DNA from: Lindgomyces ingoldianus
Taxonomy: Eukaryota; Ascomycota; Dothideomycetes; Pleosporales; Lindgomycetaceae
NCBI RefSeq assembly: GCF_010093535.1
Contig: NW_022985202.1
Coordinates: 147,741-211,740 of the forward strand
DNA: 64,000 bases
Direction of reading: 5' to 3'
Below are positions 35,161 through 48,308 of the stretch, one piece after another. The notes under the pieces were generated by a model. That model did not search any database. It was given only the letters and a program-made list of their open reading frames with translations, and was not told the origin of the DNA. Within the stretch, counting starts at the first letter, position 1, and every line of letters starts with the position of its first letter. Position numbers and translations under genes: made by a program.

Positions 35161-35927
35161 CTGCTAGAGTACCTAATACATTAAGCATCTTATTTTTAAG
35201 ATCTTGCTATGTTAGTAACTATAATAAGTTAATAAGCTTTAAATAAGTGTAGTGTGTCTTTTATAGTAATTATAGTGTCTTATTAATGTATTGTAGGCTA
35301 AAAGAGATCTTCTGTAATTCTTAAGCAAAGCTTAATAGACTCTTTTAATAATAGTTTTTATTATCCCTACACTACTAGTTGTAGTCTGCCCTGTTCTTCT
35401 TTTTATATTAGTGCAGCAGTTTAGAACGCAGTAGGTTTACTTAGTCTTAGGTAAGTTTTAGTATAATAACATTTAATACCTTAGTTAGCAACTTATTAAG
35501 CGCATCTATATTACTTGCCTTAAATTAATAATAGATTTCTATTATTTTAGCTAGTTCTTACGCTTCCTGCTGCTCTTGCAGCTAGGCGCGGGCTTCTGCT
35601 AAAGCCTAATTCGCAGGGGTGGACTGTGCGTTGCTTAGTCCTACACTGGCCCTTCTAACCTCTTTTAGGCCCTAAACGCCTTCTAGATAGCTTAACAAGC
35701 CTAATCTATAAAGAATTCTATTATCCCTTTTACTTATCTCTTGCTCTATTCCTACCTGTGTTAGTGTTAACTCTAGTTAAGTATTACTAGGAGTAGTAGT
35801 CTTAGCTAGCTTCTTAAGTAGTCTTTAAGCGCTAGTTACATCTAATTCTCTCCTAGCGTTTTGCTTTAACACTATTACGTAAGAATGTTGCCCTTAAGCA
35901 GTATGCTAGCTTGTAAAGCAATTTAAA
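35161..35927 (-). pseudogene. GYP-B Gag remnant with coiled-coil segment
   Basis: Minus-strand reading next to the GYP-B 5' LTR. A Glu/Gln/Ala-rich helical stretch, ALAEARA then LQEQQEA then ELAKIIEI, lies near 35530-35610, with LNKLLTKVLN near 35470. Stops break the frame. Position and composition suggest Gag. No zinc knuckle is seen; it would lie in the missing middle of GYP-B. Confidence 0.5.
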
Positions 35928-36128
35928 TATAAAGATAGGATAGTAAGTAGCATAGATAGCACTAAGAGCAAGCTTTTAGAGAAAGATAGAAGTGTATTGT
36001 AAGAGAGACAAATCACTGCTAAGCTTCGCTTGTTAGGATTCATGCTTATATACAAAGCACAGGTCATACAACCTCCAAACAGGTCAGGTGAGGCCATACT
36101 GGCCCGTTCTGGGACATCCGGCCTTACA
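35928..36128 (-). repeat. GYP-B 5' LTR (201 bp)
   Basis: Pairs with 6018-6218. On the minus strand it starts TGTAAGGCCGGATG and has a TATA box (GTATATAAGC) at about 36043-36055, the likely transcription signal of GYP-B. Target duplication GCTAA follows at 36129-36133. Confidence 0.9.
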
Positions 36129-37299
36129 GCTAAGCACTAAAGGTACCTAAGCCTAGAAGCTGTATAATATAGCATAAAAAAAAGTAATTATACTAAAAAA
36201 GCTTTATACATAACCTCTATTACTATATAAGGCTCTACACAAAAGCAGACTAAACATAATGCTGCTATTAACACTAAATGTACTAGCATTACCTGCTCTT
36301 ACACCTTAGCTAGCACTACACTAATTACTATACAAACAATACATGCCACCCTACCTAACGCCTGCTCCACACCCTTAATTGTACACACCACCGCCTGCAG
36401 TAGTGTACGCACCACTAATACTACCTGCACAATCTATACTACATTATAACCTATATAAACTTCTACTTTAAAGGAAAACTACTAAAGAAAAACTTCTAGT
36501 AAATAAAATTATATAATTTTAAAAAGTATAAAAAAAAATAATAACTATATAAGTTAACTATATAACATTTTTATAAATAAAATAAAAATTTTTATTAATT
36601 TATGTTAATAGCTAGATATCTAGAAAACTTAGTACATAAACATCTTTCTAGATATCTTAAAAGGTTATGTAAATATGTACTATATACATAACATAGGCTT
36701 TAGATATAACTAGAAGCATTTATATAACACTTTAAGTAGTTACTTTAATACTAATGTAAACTATAGCTAGTACTAGACAGACTAGATAATAATAACTTTT
36801 ATATAATACTAATAAAAAAACTTTAATAAAAGTTTATATAAAGTTTTTAAAATAATAATTAATAAGCTTATACTTATATAAAAGGCACTAAAAACAGAAT
36901 TTTAAAAAGATGTTCTACTACACACTACTGTTATATAAGCTTGTTAAGGATAACTAGAACTAGAATATGCTATATTTACTATTAAGCTCTTATGTAAAGC
37001 CTTATTTAGTAACTTATAGGCATTACTCTAAGTTACTATAAACTAAAGAGTAAACTAATACCTCTAAAAACTACCTAATGCATACTACATAGACTGCTAA
37101 TATAACTTTGCATAATAAAAAAAAACTTCTCTCTATGTAAAAAAGAATAATATAAAAGATTTTTATTTAGGTTTAGGCTATAATTTAGAGACAACTATAT
37201 ATAAATAAAGAAGTGCTTTATCTACTATAAAAAAGAATGTTAGTTATTAAACTACTTTTACAATAACTGTACATAAGCAAAGAACTACTACATTGCCTT
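36129..37299 (+). pseudogene. COP-1 gag, middle piece with zinc knuckle
   Basis: Colinear with COP-2 15103-16275. It holds the Pro/Thr-rich stretch near 36340-36430 and the damaged zinc knuckle near 37208-37240 (KKCFIYYK). Cut at GCCTT (37295-37299) by GYP-A3; continues at 48627. Confidence 0.68.
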
Positions 37300-37617
37300 T
37301 GTCACAATTGTGCACGAGTAAGGTTATAGAGCTTCACAGAGGTCTAGTTTAATTACTACGTGAGGTATTATAGTAGGTATAAGACGTTATGTAAGGAATA
37401 AAAAGGTTTAGAAAAAAATTAGTAATTAAATACTTAGCTTAAAAGTCTAAGCGCTTTAAGTATAAATTAAGCCTATTTTAAGTTTAGTTAGTGTTAAGGT
37501 AGTTTATACTTAAGTTTATGTCTATGTTATGTTATATTTATGTTAGATGTGCACTAATAATACTCTAGTACACGTCTAATATAGTTATGTCTAGAATCTA
37601 GGGAGGATACTATAACA
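37300..37617 (-). repeat. GYP-A3 3' LTR (318 bp)
   Basis: Plus-strand start TGTCACAATTGTGC, end ACTATAACA. A C-rich strip (polypurine tract on the minus strand) follows at 37618-37633. Confidence 0.92.
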
Positions 37618-40600
37618 GTACCTCCCCCCTTATTAAGAAGGGAATTCTTTATATTAGTAGTTCTAGCATTAAGTTGTTTTTATTAGAGTATAAGTTTAGT
37701 TTAAATAAGTATTAGGCATAGAATTAAGTTACTGCAAAGTTCTCTTATAAGGCTTCTATAGGTTTCTATAACAGTTTGTTATATCTAGTTTATTTTATAA
37801 AGTATTTATAAATATATTTTTTTTTATTAAACTAAATTTATTTAACATTTTTTATAATATATTCTAGTTTATTATTTATAATAATAAGGTTAAGTAGTAA
37901 GTTTAGCTATTTAGGTAGATAGTTAGATTTAGAGGCTGCTTAGCGCAGTAATAATACATAAAACACAGGGTGTATCTTTATGCTGTTAGGTAGAATTAAT
38001 TAGTAAGTGTGTAATAAGACTATATAAGCTACTATAAAGGGGCTAAGGTTTTTCTAATTAAGTTTCTTTAATTATTAGTTTATTTAGATATTTCTAGTGT
38101 CTAGCTAGACCTTCTTACTAGCTGCATATGTAAGGGTAAAAGTTTAGAATTAGTTTATGTACTCTTATTAAAGAGCTTAAGCTTATGTAAGCTTTTTATA
38201 AACATATTTAAATATATTTTAAATTTTATTAATAAGTTTATTTACATTTATTACTTATATAAATTAATAAGTTAGTTAAAAGGTATTTAAAAGTAGTTTA
38301 AATTTTATTTAAAAGTAGTATCTATAGTTTACTAAAAATAAGAATACTTATGTTAATTTAAATATTATGTTATTAGCTTTAAACTATGCTGTAGCTAACT
38401 ATTTTACCTAGTTATTTTACTAGTAGTTTATGTACATTTATAGAACTTATTTTATTATAGTGTTTATGTTCTTAGTCTAGCTATTAGTCTCTAGGTAAAA
38501 AGCTGTAGATAAATAAGAGATAATTTAAAGCTATTTATAGAGTTTATTCTAGAAGGCTAAAACAAACTATGTACCTCTATCTAATATAATTATGTTAGGC
38601 AGGCTATAGTAAACTTATACATATTAGTAGAATAACTAGGCTATATTAAGGGCAGTTATAAAGGAACATAGTATTAAGTATTAATACTTAGTTAAGTAAT
38701 TAATAACTACTATAATATTTATATACCCTTTAGATAAAAGTAAGTTTATAATAAAATTAATTAATATATCTTTCTAAGCTTATTTAAAGATTAGAAGTAG
38801 TTTAAGTAGGCTATTATACTTTTTTTAAAAGGCTTTTACTTTACAGCAAGTATAGCAACATAATATGTATTAGCATATAGTATAGAACATGCAGGGCTAG
38901 TAGTACTCTCTCTGTAGTAGGTTAAGAGTCTTTCCTCTGCCTAGGTGTTCTCTAATAGGCAAGTTATGTATAATTTAGAGTAGTTTAATTCTTAGTTTAT
39001 TAAAATTAGAAATTATAAGTTAGTTATAGTAATATAGCTTACTATTTTAGTTTTTATAGTTAGCTAGTGTTACTTTTTTTAACTAACTAGCGCTGTTTTA
39101 GAGTAAGTCTAAAGTTTTTTAAATAAATTTATTATTTAAATACTTATTAGTAATAATTTAATTAATTATCTAATTTATTTTATTTAAGTTAAGGTCTAAA
39201 AATAGCTTAAGTTAAAGTAGAGTTTAGTGTTAAGCTTTTTACACTTTTTTTTAAGTAAAAATATTTTAAAATTACTTTATAAAAGCATCTAGTTTTTTTC
39301 TATCTTAACTAAGATAATAAGTAATCTTAAAATTAAAATAAGATAAGTATTTAAACTAATAAGCTTATTAGTAGCTAAGTTATTTTATAGTTGTAAAGTA
39401 CTATAAGTTCTTATAGTTAGATAGAACCTATATTAGATGCGCTGCACCTTCTAGTTTAGGTTGCTATTATTTAAAGTAGTGTACTATAGTAAGTAATTTC
39501 TTATTATAGATCTTATAATTACTTTTTATAGAACTTATTCTTTTTAAGAAGTATATAATAGGCTTAATAGTCCTGTCTAGCTTAGTCTAGAAGAGAACTC
39601 TTGCTACTATGTAGTCTAAGGCATTAGCTTTTATAAGTATTAGTAGTTTAAAGTTAAAGTAGTAAAGTATTAGGGCTTTAGTAAAAGCTTTCTTTAGCTA
39701 GTTAAAGAACTATTAGTAATTTAAGTTAAAGTTAAATTAAATTTTTTTTTTAGTAAGTGTAATTATAAAGCTTACTTACTATAAAAAGTTATTAATAAAT
39801 TATTAGTAAAAGTTAGTAAATTTTATAAAAGCTTAAACATTTTTTATATTCTTTAGGTATTACTAATCTAGCATAGTTTAAACCTTAACAGGGTCTATTT
39901 AAATGCTATTTATAGAGATTACATATTCTAAATACATAACCTTTAATTAGTAAAACTTACATTTGTCTATATTAAGTTGTAGACCTGCTTCTTCTATAGC
40001 CTTTAGCACTAGGCGTACATGCTGTTTATGCTCTAAAAGGCTATTACTATAGATTAGAATATTATTAATATATGCAGTACAGAACATGTCTAGGTAGGGT
40101 TAAAGTAAGTTGTTTATAAAATGTTAAAAAGTACTAGGCGTGTTAGCTAAGCTAAAGAGCATTACTAAGTACTTAAATAGTTTATATTAGGTCTAAAACA
40201 CTGTTAGCTACTTATTACCCTTTACTATTTTTAGCTTATTAAAGGCAGTAATAATATCTACCTTTATAAAATACTTTACTTTACTTAGTTAGCTTAGAGT
40301 TTTCTATAAAAAAAGAATTAAGTATTAGTTTTTAATAATAATAGTGTTTAGTCTTTAGTAGTTAATATAAAATTAAAGCCTACTTTTAAGTTTTTTTATA
40401 AATAGTATAAGTAACACTACTAGTAAGAAGCTAGCTTAAATAAACTTTTTTTTAAGTTTTTATTAAAGTATTTTTAAAGCACTTTTAATTTATTTAGTAA
40501 CATTCTATATAGTAGCCTATAACTAGGTTATTTACTAGGCTTAAGAGTTATCTAGTAATTATATAAATGTTATATTAAAAGCTTATTAGACTTGTTTTAA

Positions 40601-41416
40601 AAAAATATATATAATAAGTTATAGTAGTTTTAAGAGACTATTATTTTTAAGTTAGTGCGTTTTTAGAGAGCTAGAGCTTAGTCTATATTAAAAATTATAA
40701 CTGCGTAGATTTTATAATCTAGTTATTAAGCTAGGGTTATAAATAGAGCAGGTCTTATATAGCAGATGTCTATCTGTTGTTTAAGTCCTAGTTTATGTCT
40801 AAATTAAGTAAGTAAAGCTTTTTTAAAAGCTTTTTTTTTTTTAAGTTTAAGTAGTTATTAAATTATTTTACATAGCCTATCTTAGTAAAAGGCCTAGCTT
40901 ATTAGCCTTACTTAGGTAGTTTTTTTCTAGGTTATTAAAAAGTAGGTTTAAAGACCTTTTATATTAAGTGCTACTTAGGTGTTGTTTAGGTGTAAGTATA
41001 AGCATATATTTTAGCATTAGAAAGAGTTAAAGTTTAAAACTTACTCTTAGTAATTAAAGGTAACCTTATGCTAATACAGCTATAGTTGTTCTAAGATTAG
41101 GTTATAACATCTTATGTTTATTACATAAAGCTTAATCTGCTTCTTATAGTGTTAGTAGGTAATTATAATAGTTATAGTATAGAAGATAGAACCTTTTTTA
41201 AGTTATTTTTTATTAAATCTAGTTAGGTAAATTATTTAGGTAAGCAGTATTAATTAAAGATTTAGTTTACGCGCTAGTTTTTTATTAATGTAACCTATGC
41301 TATTTACTTCTAAGTTAATAAAAGCTTGTATTAAAGCTAATACAGTTTTTTATTATAAATATATAAAAATATTAACTTAGTACTTCTAGTTATTAGTAGG
41401 GGACTTAGCCTATAAG
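37618..41416 (-). pseudogene. GYP-A3 Pol, RIP-damaged
   Basis: Same domain order as GYP-A5. RT active site YINN at 40061-40072; integrase D-R-G-T-Q-F region near 38560-38590 and zinc-binding part near 38900-38960. It ends at ATAAG (41412-41416), where GYP-A4 is inserted; the remainder with gag resumes at 47081. Confidence 0.82.
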
Positions 41417-41734
41417 TGTCACAATTGTGCACAAGTAAGGTTATAGAGCTTTACAGAGGTCTAGTTTAATTACTACGTGAGGTATCATAGTAGGTACAAG
41501 ACGTTGTGTAAGGAATAGAAAAGTTTAAAAGAAAATTAGTAATTAAATACTTAGCTTAAAAGTCTAAGCGCTTTAAGTATAAATTAAGCCTATTCTAAGT
41601 TTAGTTAGTGTTAAAGCAGTTTATACTTAAGTTTATGTCTATGTTATGTTATATTTATATTAGACGTGCACTAATAATACTTTAGTACACGTCTAATATA
41701 GTTATATCTAGAATCTAGGGAGGATACTGTAATA
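41417..41734 (-). repeat. GYP-A4 3' LTR (318 bp)
   Basis: Plus-strand start TGTCACAATTGTGCAC, end ACTGTAATA. A C-rich strip follows (polypurine tract on the minus strand). Confidence 0.92.
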
Positions 41735-44700
41735 GTACCCCCTTTCTTTTTAGAAAGGGAATCTTTTACATTAGTAGTTCTAGCATTAAGTTGTTTTTAT
41801 TAGGGTACAGGTTTAGTTTAGATAGGTATTAGGCGTAAAATTAAGTTACTGTAGAGTTTTTTTACAAGGCTTCTATAGGTTCCTATAACAGTTTGTTGTA
41901 TCTAGTTTATTTTATAAAGTATTTATAAATATGTTTTTTTTATTAAACTAGATCTATTTAACATTTTCTATAACATATTCTAGTTTATTATTTATAATAA
42001 TAGGTTTAGGTAGTAGGTTTAGCTGTTTAAGTAGATAGTTAGATTCAAAAGCTGCTTAGCGCAGCAACAATATGTAGAACACAGGGTGTATCTTTATGCT
42101 GTTAGGTAGGATTAATTAGTAAGTGTGTAATAAGACTATATAAGCTACTATAAAGGGGCTAAGGTTCTTTTAATTAAGTTTTTTTAATTATTAGTTTATT
42201 TAGATATTTTTAGCGTCTAGCTAGACCTTCTTGCTAGCTGCATACATAAGGGCAAGAGTTTAGAATTAGTTTATGTACTCTTATTAAAAAGCTTAAGCTT
42301 ATGTAAGCTTTTTATAAATGTATTTAGATATATTTTAAATTTTATTAATAAGTCTATTTATATCTGTTATTTATATAAATTAATAAGTTAGTTAAGGGGT
42401 ATTTAAAAGTAGTTTAAATTCTATTTAAAAGTAGTATTTATAGTTTACTAAAAATAAAGATACTTATGTTAATTTAGATGTTATGTTATTAGCTTTAAAC
42501 TATGCTATAGCTAACTATTTTACCTAGTTATTCTACTAGTAGTTTATATACACTTATAAAACTTATTTTATTATAGTGTTTATATTCTTAGTCTAGCTAT
42601 TAGTCTCTAGGTAAAAAGCTGTAGATAGATAAAGAACAACTTAAAGCTGTTTATAGAGTTTGTCCTAAAAGGCTAAGACAAACTGCGTACCTCTGTCTAA
42701 TATAATTATGTTAGGTAGGCTATAGTAAACTTATATATATTAGTAGAATAACTAGGCTATATTAGGGGCAGTTATAGAAGAACATAGTATTAGGTGTTAA
42801 TACTTAGTTAAGTAATTAATAACTACTATAATATTTATATACCTTTTAGATAAGAGTAGGTTTATAATAAAATTAATTAATATATCTTTTTAAGCTTATT
42901 TAAGAATTAGAAGTAGTTTAAGTAAGCTATTATACCTTTTTTAAGAGGCTTTTGCTTCACAGCAAGTATAGTAACATAATACATATTAGCGTACTGTATA
43001 GAACATGCAGGGCTAGTAGTACTCTCTCTATAGTAGGTTAAGAGTCTTTTCTCTGCCTAGGTGTCCTTTAATAAGTAAGTTATGTATAATTTAAAGTAGT
43101 TTAATTTTTAGTTTGTTAGAATTAGAAATTATAAGTTAGTTATAGTAATATAGCTTACTATTTTAGTTTTTATAGTTAGCTAGTGTTACCTTCTTTAACT
43201 AACTAGCCCTAATTTAAAGCAGGTTTAAAGTTTCTTAGATAAATTTATTATTTAGATACTTATTAGTAATAATTTAATTAATTATTTAATTTATTTTATT
43301 TAGGTTAAAGTCTAAAAATAGCTTAAGTTAAAGTAAAGTTTAGTATTAAGCTTTTTACACTTTTTTCTAAGTAAAGATATTTTAGGATTGCCTTATAAAG
43401 GCATCTAGTTTCCCTCTGTTTTAACTAAGATAATAAGTAATCTTAAAATTAAAATAAAACAAGTATTTAGACTAATAGACTTGTTAGTAGCTAAGTTATT
43501 TTATAGTTGCAAAGTACTATAAGTTCTTATAGTTAAATAGGACTTATATTAGATGCGCTGCACTTTTTAGTTTAGGTTGCTATTATTTAAAGTAGTGTAC
43601 TATAGTAAGTAATTTTTTATTATAGATTTTATAATTACTTTCTATAAGACTTATTCTTTTTAAGAAGTATATAATAGGCCTAATAGTTCTATCTAGCTTA
43701 GTCTAGGAGAGAACTTCTGCTACTATGTAGTCTAAGGCATTAGCTTCTACAAGTATTAGTAGTTTAAAGTTAAAGTAGTAAAGTATTAGGGCTTTAGTAA
43801 AGGCTTTCTTTAGCTAGTTAAAAGACTATTAGTAATTTAAGTTAAAGTTAAATTAAATCTTTTTCTTAGTAAGTGTAATTATAAGGCTTACTTACTATAA
43901 AAAGTTATTAATAAATTATTAGTAAAAGTTAGTAAATTTTATAAAAGCTTAAACATTTTTTACATTCTTTAAGTATTACTAATCTAGCATAGTCTAAACC
44001 TTAACAAGGTTTATTTAGATGCTATCTATAAAGATTATATATTCTAAATATGTAACCTTTAATTAGTAGAACTTACATTTGTCTATGTTAAGTTATAGAC
44101 CTACTTCTTCTATAGCTTTTAGCACTAGGCGTACATACTATTTATGCTTTAAAAGGCTATTGCTGTAGATTAAAATATTATTAATATACATAGTATAGAA
44201 CATATCTAGGTAGGGTTAGAGCAAGTTGTTTATAAAATGTTAAAAAGTACTAAGCATGTTAGCTAAGCTAAAGGGCATTACTAGGTACTTAAATAGTCTA
44301 TATTAGGTCTAAAATACTATTAGCTACTTATTACCCTTTACTATCTTTAGCTTATTAAAGGCAGTAATAATATTTAACTTTATAAAATACTTTACTTACT
44401 TAGTTAGCTTAGAGTTTCTTATAAAAAAGAAATTAAGTATTAGTTTTTAATAGTAATAGTATTTAGTTTTTAGTAGTTAACATAGAATTAAAGCTTACCT
44501 CTAAGTTTTTTTATAAATAGTATAAGTAATGCTACTAGTAAGAAGCTAGCTTAAATAAACCTTTTTTTAAGTTCTTATTAAAGTATTTTTAAAGCACTTT
44601 TAATTTATTTAGTAACATTCTATATAGTAGCCTATAACTAGGTTGTTTACTAGGCTTAAAAGTTATCTAATAATTATATAAACATTATATTAAAAGCTTA

Positions 44701-45500
44701 TTAGACTTGTTTTAAAAAAAAACATGTAACAAGTTGTAGTAGTCTTAAAGAACTATTATCTTTAAGTTAGTATGTTTTTAAGGAGCTAAAGCTTAGTCTA
44801 TATTAGAAATTATAACTATGTAGATTTTATAATCTAGTTATTAAGCTAGGGTTATAAATAGAGCAGGTTCTATGTAGCAGATGTCTATTTACTATTTAAG
44901 TCCTAGTTTATGTCTAAATTAGGTAAGTAAAAATTTTTTAAAAGCTTTTTTTTTTTAAGTTTAAGTAGTTATTAAATTATTTTATATAGCTTATCTTAGT
45001 AAAAGGCCTAGTTTGTTAGCCTTACTTAGGTAGTTCTTCTCTAGGTTATTAAAAAGTAGGTCTAGAGACCTTTTATATTAAGTGCTACTTAGGTATTATT
45101 TAGGTGTAAGCATAAGCATATATTTTAGCATTAGAAAGAGTTAAAGTTTAAAACTTACTTTTAGTAATTAAAAGTAACCTTATGCTAATACAGCTATAGT
45201 TGTCCTAAGATTAGGTTATAACAGCTTATATTTATTATATAGAGCTTAATCTGCTTCTTATAGTGTTAGTAGGTAATTATAATAGTTATAGTATAGAAGA
45301 TAAAACCTTTTTTAAGTTATTTTCTATTAAATCTAGTTAAGTAAATTATTTAGGTAAGTAGTGTTAATTAAAGATTTAGTTTACACACTAGTTCTTTGTT
45401 AATGTAACTTATGCTATTTACTTCTAAGTTAATAAAAGCTTATATTAGGGCTAATATAGTTTCTTATTATAAACATATAAGAATATTAACTTAGTACTTT
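41735..45500 (-). pseudogene. GYP-A4 Pol, RIP-damaged
   Basis: RT, RNase H and integrase in Gypsy order on the minus strand. RT active site YINN at 44177-44188; integrase D-R-G-T-Q-F region near 42680-42710. Stops throughout. Confidence 0.82.
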
Positions 45501-46757
45501 TAGTTATTAGTAAGGGACTTAGCCTATAAGTTAGCAAAGATTTAGTGTTAAATTAGTCCTAGAGGGCAACTTAGCCCTAGGACAAGCCTTTTTGCAGGCT
45601 CCTACTGCTATAGCTGCAGCTATGTTAAAAGTAGCAAAAAGGATTAGAGCTTAAATATAAGTTAAAGCCTTTATAAAAATAAAATTAAAATAGTAAGAAT
45701 CTTTAATAAGTACTAGCAGCGCTACTTATGTAGACTTAAGAAAAAGAAATAAAGCAGTTTTAGAAAATATAACTATGCTTACTGCACTTAAAGTATTAAC
45801 TTTTCTTTTTATAATCTTTACACTTTTTAGAACTAACTAGAGCATAATTTAAATTAATTTTTATTATATTAGAGTTCTTATTTACAACTGCGCTAGTTTA
45901 GAGGCGTATTAGGGCTTATATAAAGAGAAACCTTATGTTATTATTATAGGTAGTAATTAGGTTTGCATACACATTAAGGTTGTTTAGGAGAGGTTCTTTT
46001 ACTATAGCGTGTTATAGTTTAGTTAAGAGAGAGTTATATAAAGCTATAATTAGACCTATTTTATTTTAGCCTATATTAGATGCAAGTTAGTAGAACTTAG
46101 TAAAGTGTAAAGTAAAGCTTTTTTTTTTATTATAAAGTGTTTAGGTAACTTAAAGCTATTAACTTTTTATTTAGGTCTTTATAAGTTACTTATAAAAACA
46201 CTATAAATTAATTTAGGTTAATAATATCTTTATTTATTAGTAAGTTAATTAAAGCTGTTATATTATAGTTAAGTTAAAAGTAGGCATATAGTAACTAAAA
46301 GTGTTTAAAAGAGAATTAGTCTACATTTCTTTTAAGTTTGTATTAGAGCTTATATAAAAAAAAAAGTAGGTCTTTCTATTTTCTATTAAATAGTAGGGGA
46401 TTAAGAAGTTAGTTAGATTTTATTACTAAGTTAGAAAGGTTATAAGTTATAGGTAGTGTTAGGCAGAAGAGAGTTAAGCTATCTTTAGACTTTTAAGTAG
46501 GCTTTAAAGCTAGTAAGTTCTTAGTTTCTACTACTATAATAAAGGTTAAGGTAAAAATAAACTGCTTAATAATATAAAGCTGTTTTTTAAAGTCCTTTTT
46601 AAAAGCTTTAAAGCTTATAACATAGTAGCTTTTTTATAAAATAAGCGCTTCTTAAAAGGCTTCTTAGCTTACTTTAATAGCTTAAAGTTGTACAAGTACT
46701 AAGCTTATTAGATTAAATTTAGAGGCTATTCTTAGCTAGAGTTTTAACATAATATAA
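45501..46757 (-). pseudogene. GYP-A4 Gag, RIP-damaged
   Basis: Matches the Gag stretch of GYP-A2 (reverse complement of about 22140-23380). The zinc knuckle equivalent lies near 45755-45800. No intact frame. Confidence 0.7.
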
Positions 46758-47075
46758 TGTTATAATTATGCATAAGTAAGGTTATAGAGCTTTACAAAAG
46801 TCTAGTTTAATTACTATATAAGGTATTATAGTAAGTACAAGACATTATGTAAGAAATAAGAAGGTTTAGAAAGAAATTAGTAATTAAATACTTAGCTTAG
46901 AAGTCTAAGCGCTTTAGGTATAAATTAAGCCTATTCTAGGTTTAGTTAGTGTTAAGGCAGTTTATGCTTAAGTTTATGTCTATGTTGTGTTATGTTTGTG
47001 TTAGACGTGCACTAATAATACTCTAGTACGCGTCTAATACAGTTATGTCTAGGATCTAGGGAGGATACTGTGACA
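46758..47075 (-). repeat. GYP-A4 5' LTR (318 bp)
   Basis: Plus-strand start TGTTATAATTATGC (mutated), end GGGAGGATACTGTGACA (unmutated). Confidence 0.92.
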
Positions 47076-47080
47076 ATAAG

Positions 47081-48308
47081 TTAGTAGAGATCTAGTGTTA
47101 AATTAGTCCTAGAGGGCAACTTAGCCCTAGAACAAGCCTTTTTACAGGCTTCTACTGCTATAGCTGCGGCTACATTAAGAGTAGTAAAAAGGATTAGGGC
47201 TTAAATACAAGTTAAAGCTCTTACAGAAATAAGATTAAAATAGTAAAAATCTTTAATAAGTGCTAGCAGCGCTACTTATGTAGACTTAAAGAAAGAGAAT
47301 AAAGCAGTTTTAAAAGATATAACTATGCTTACTATACTTAAAGCATTAACTTTTTTTCTTGTAATTTTTACGCTTTTTAGAACTAACTAAAGCATAATTT
47401 AAATTAATTTTTATTACATTAAAGTCCTTATTTATAACTGCGCTAGTTTAGGGGTGTATTAGGGCTTGTACAGGGAGGAACCTTATGTTATTATTGTAGG
47501 TAGTAATTAAGTTTACATACACATTAAGGTTATTTAGAAGGGGTTCTCCTACTATTGCGCGTTGCAGTTTAGTTAAGAGGGAGTTACATAAAGCTATAAT
47601 TAGACTTATCTTATTTAGGCCTATATTAGATGTAAGTTAGTAGAACTTAGTAAAGTATAAAGTAAAGCTTTTTTTTTTTATTATAAAGTGTTTAGGTAAC
47701 TTAGGGCTATTAACTTTTTATTTAAGTTTTTATAAGTTACTTATAAAAACACTATAAATTAATCTAGGTTAATAATATTCTTATTTATTAGTAAGTTAAT
47801 TAAGGCTGTTACATTATAGTTAAGTTAAAAGTAGGTATATAGTAACTAAAAGTGTTTAAAGAGAAATTAGTCTACATTTCCTTTAAGTTTATATTAGAGC
47901 TTATGTAAAAAAAAAGGTAGGTCTTTCTATTTTCTATTAAACAGTAAGGGATTAGGGAGTTAGTTAGATTTTATTACTAGGTTAAAAAGGTTACAGGTTA
48001 TAGGCAGTGTTAGGCAGAAAAGAGTTAAGCTATCTCTAAACTTCTAGGTAAGCTTTAAGGCTAGTAAGTTCTTAGTTTCTACTACTATAACAGAAGTTAA
48101 GGTAAAAATAGACTACTTAATAATATAAAGCTATTCTTTAAAGTCTTTTTAAAAAGCTTTAAAGCTTATAACATAGCAGCTTTTTTATAAAGTAAGCGCT
48201 TTTTAGAAGGCTTTTTAGCTTACTTTAATAGCTTAAAGTTATGTAAGTACTAAGCTTATTAAATTAAATTTAGAGGCTATTCTTAGCTAGAGTTTTAACA
48301 CAACATAA
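47081..48308 (-). pseudogene. GYP-A3 Gag, RIP-damaged
   Basis: Continuation of GYP-A3 beyond the GYP-A4 insertion. Parallel to 45530-46757 over its whole length with transition differences only. Zinc knuckle equivalent near 47305-47350. Confidence 0.7.

Larger units (their letters stand above)
6018..36128 (-). mobile_element. GYP-B: Ty3/Gypsy retrotransposon (201-bp LTRs), opened up by about 25 kb of later insertions
   Basis: Bounded by two 201-bp LTRs, with 5-bp target duplication GCTAA at 6013-6017 and 36129-36133. COP-2 shows the undisturbed site (about 15102). A polypurine tract adjoins the left LTR, so the element reads on the minus strand: 5' LTR at 35928-36128, gag at 35161-35927, integrase end at 9040-9723, 3' LTR at 6018-6218. 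Most of pol (protease, RT, RNase H, integrase core) is absent. Between 9724 and 35160 only other elements are found, so the middle was lost or is displaced. It also carries the TRIM and a cysteine-rich reading frame near its 3' end. Confidence 0.82.
41417..47075 (-). mobile_element. GYP-A4: complete Ty3/Gypsy copy inside GYP-A3 (5659 bp)
   Basis: LTRs 41417-41734 and 46758-47075, target duplication ATAAG (41412-41416, 47076-47080). A member of a family inserted into another member of the same family. RT active site YINN at 44177-44188. Minus strand, as is its host. Confidence 0.93.

Noticed and set aside
35906..36097. 63-codon minus-strand frame
   Set aside because: Lies within the GYP-B LTR (35928-36128); the paired LTR at 6018 does not preserve it as a gene. 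Chance frame.
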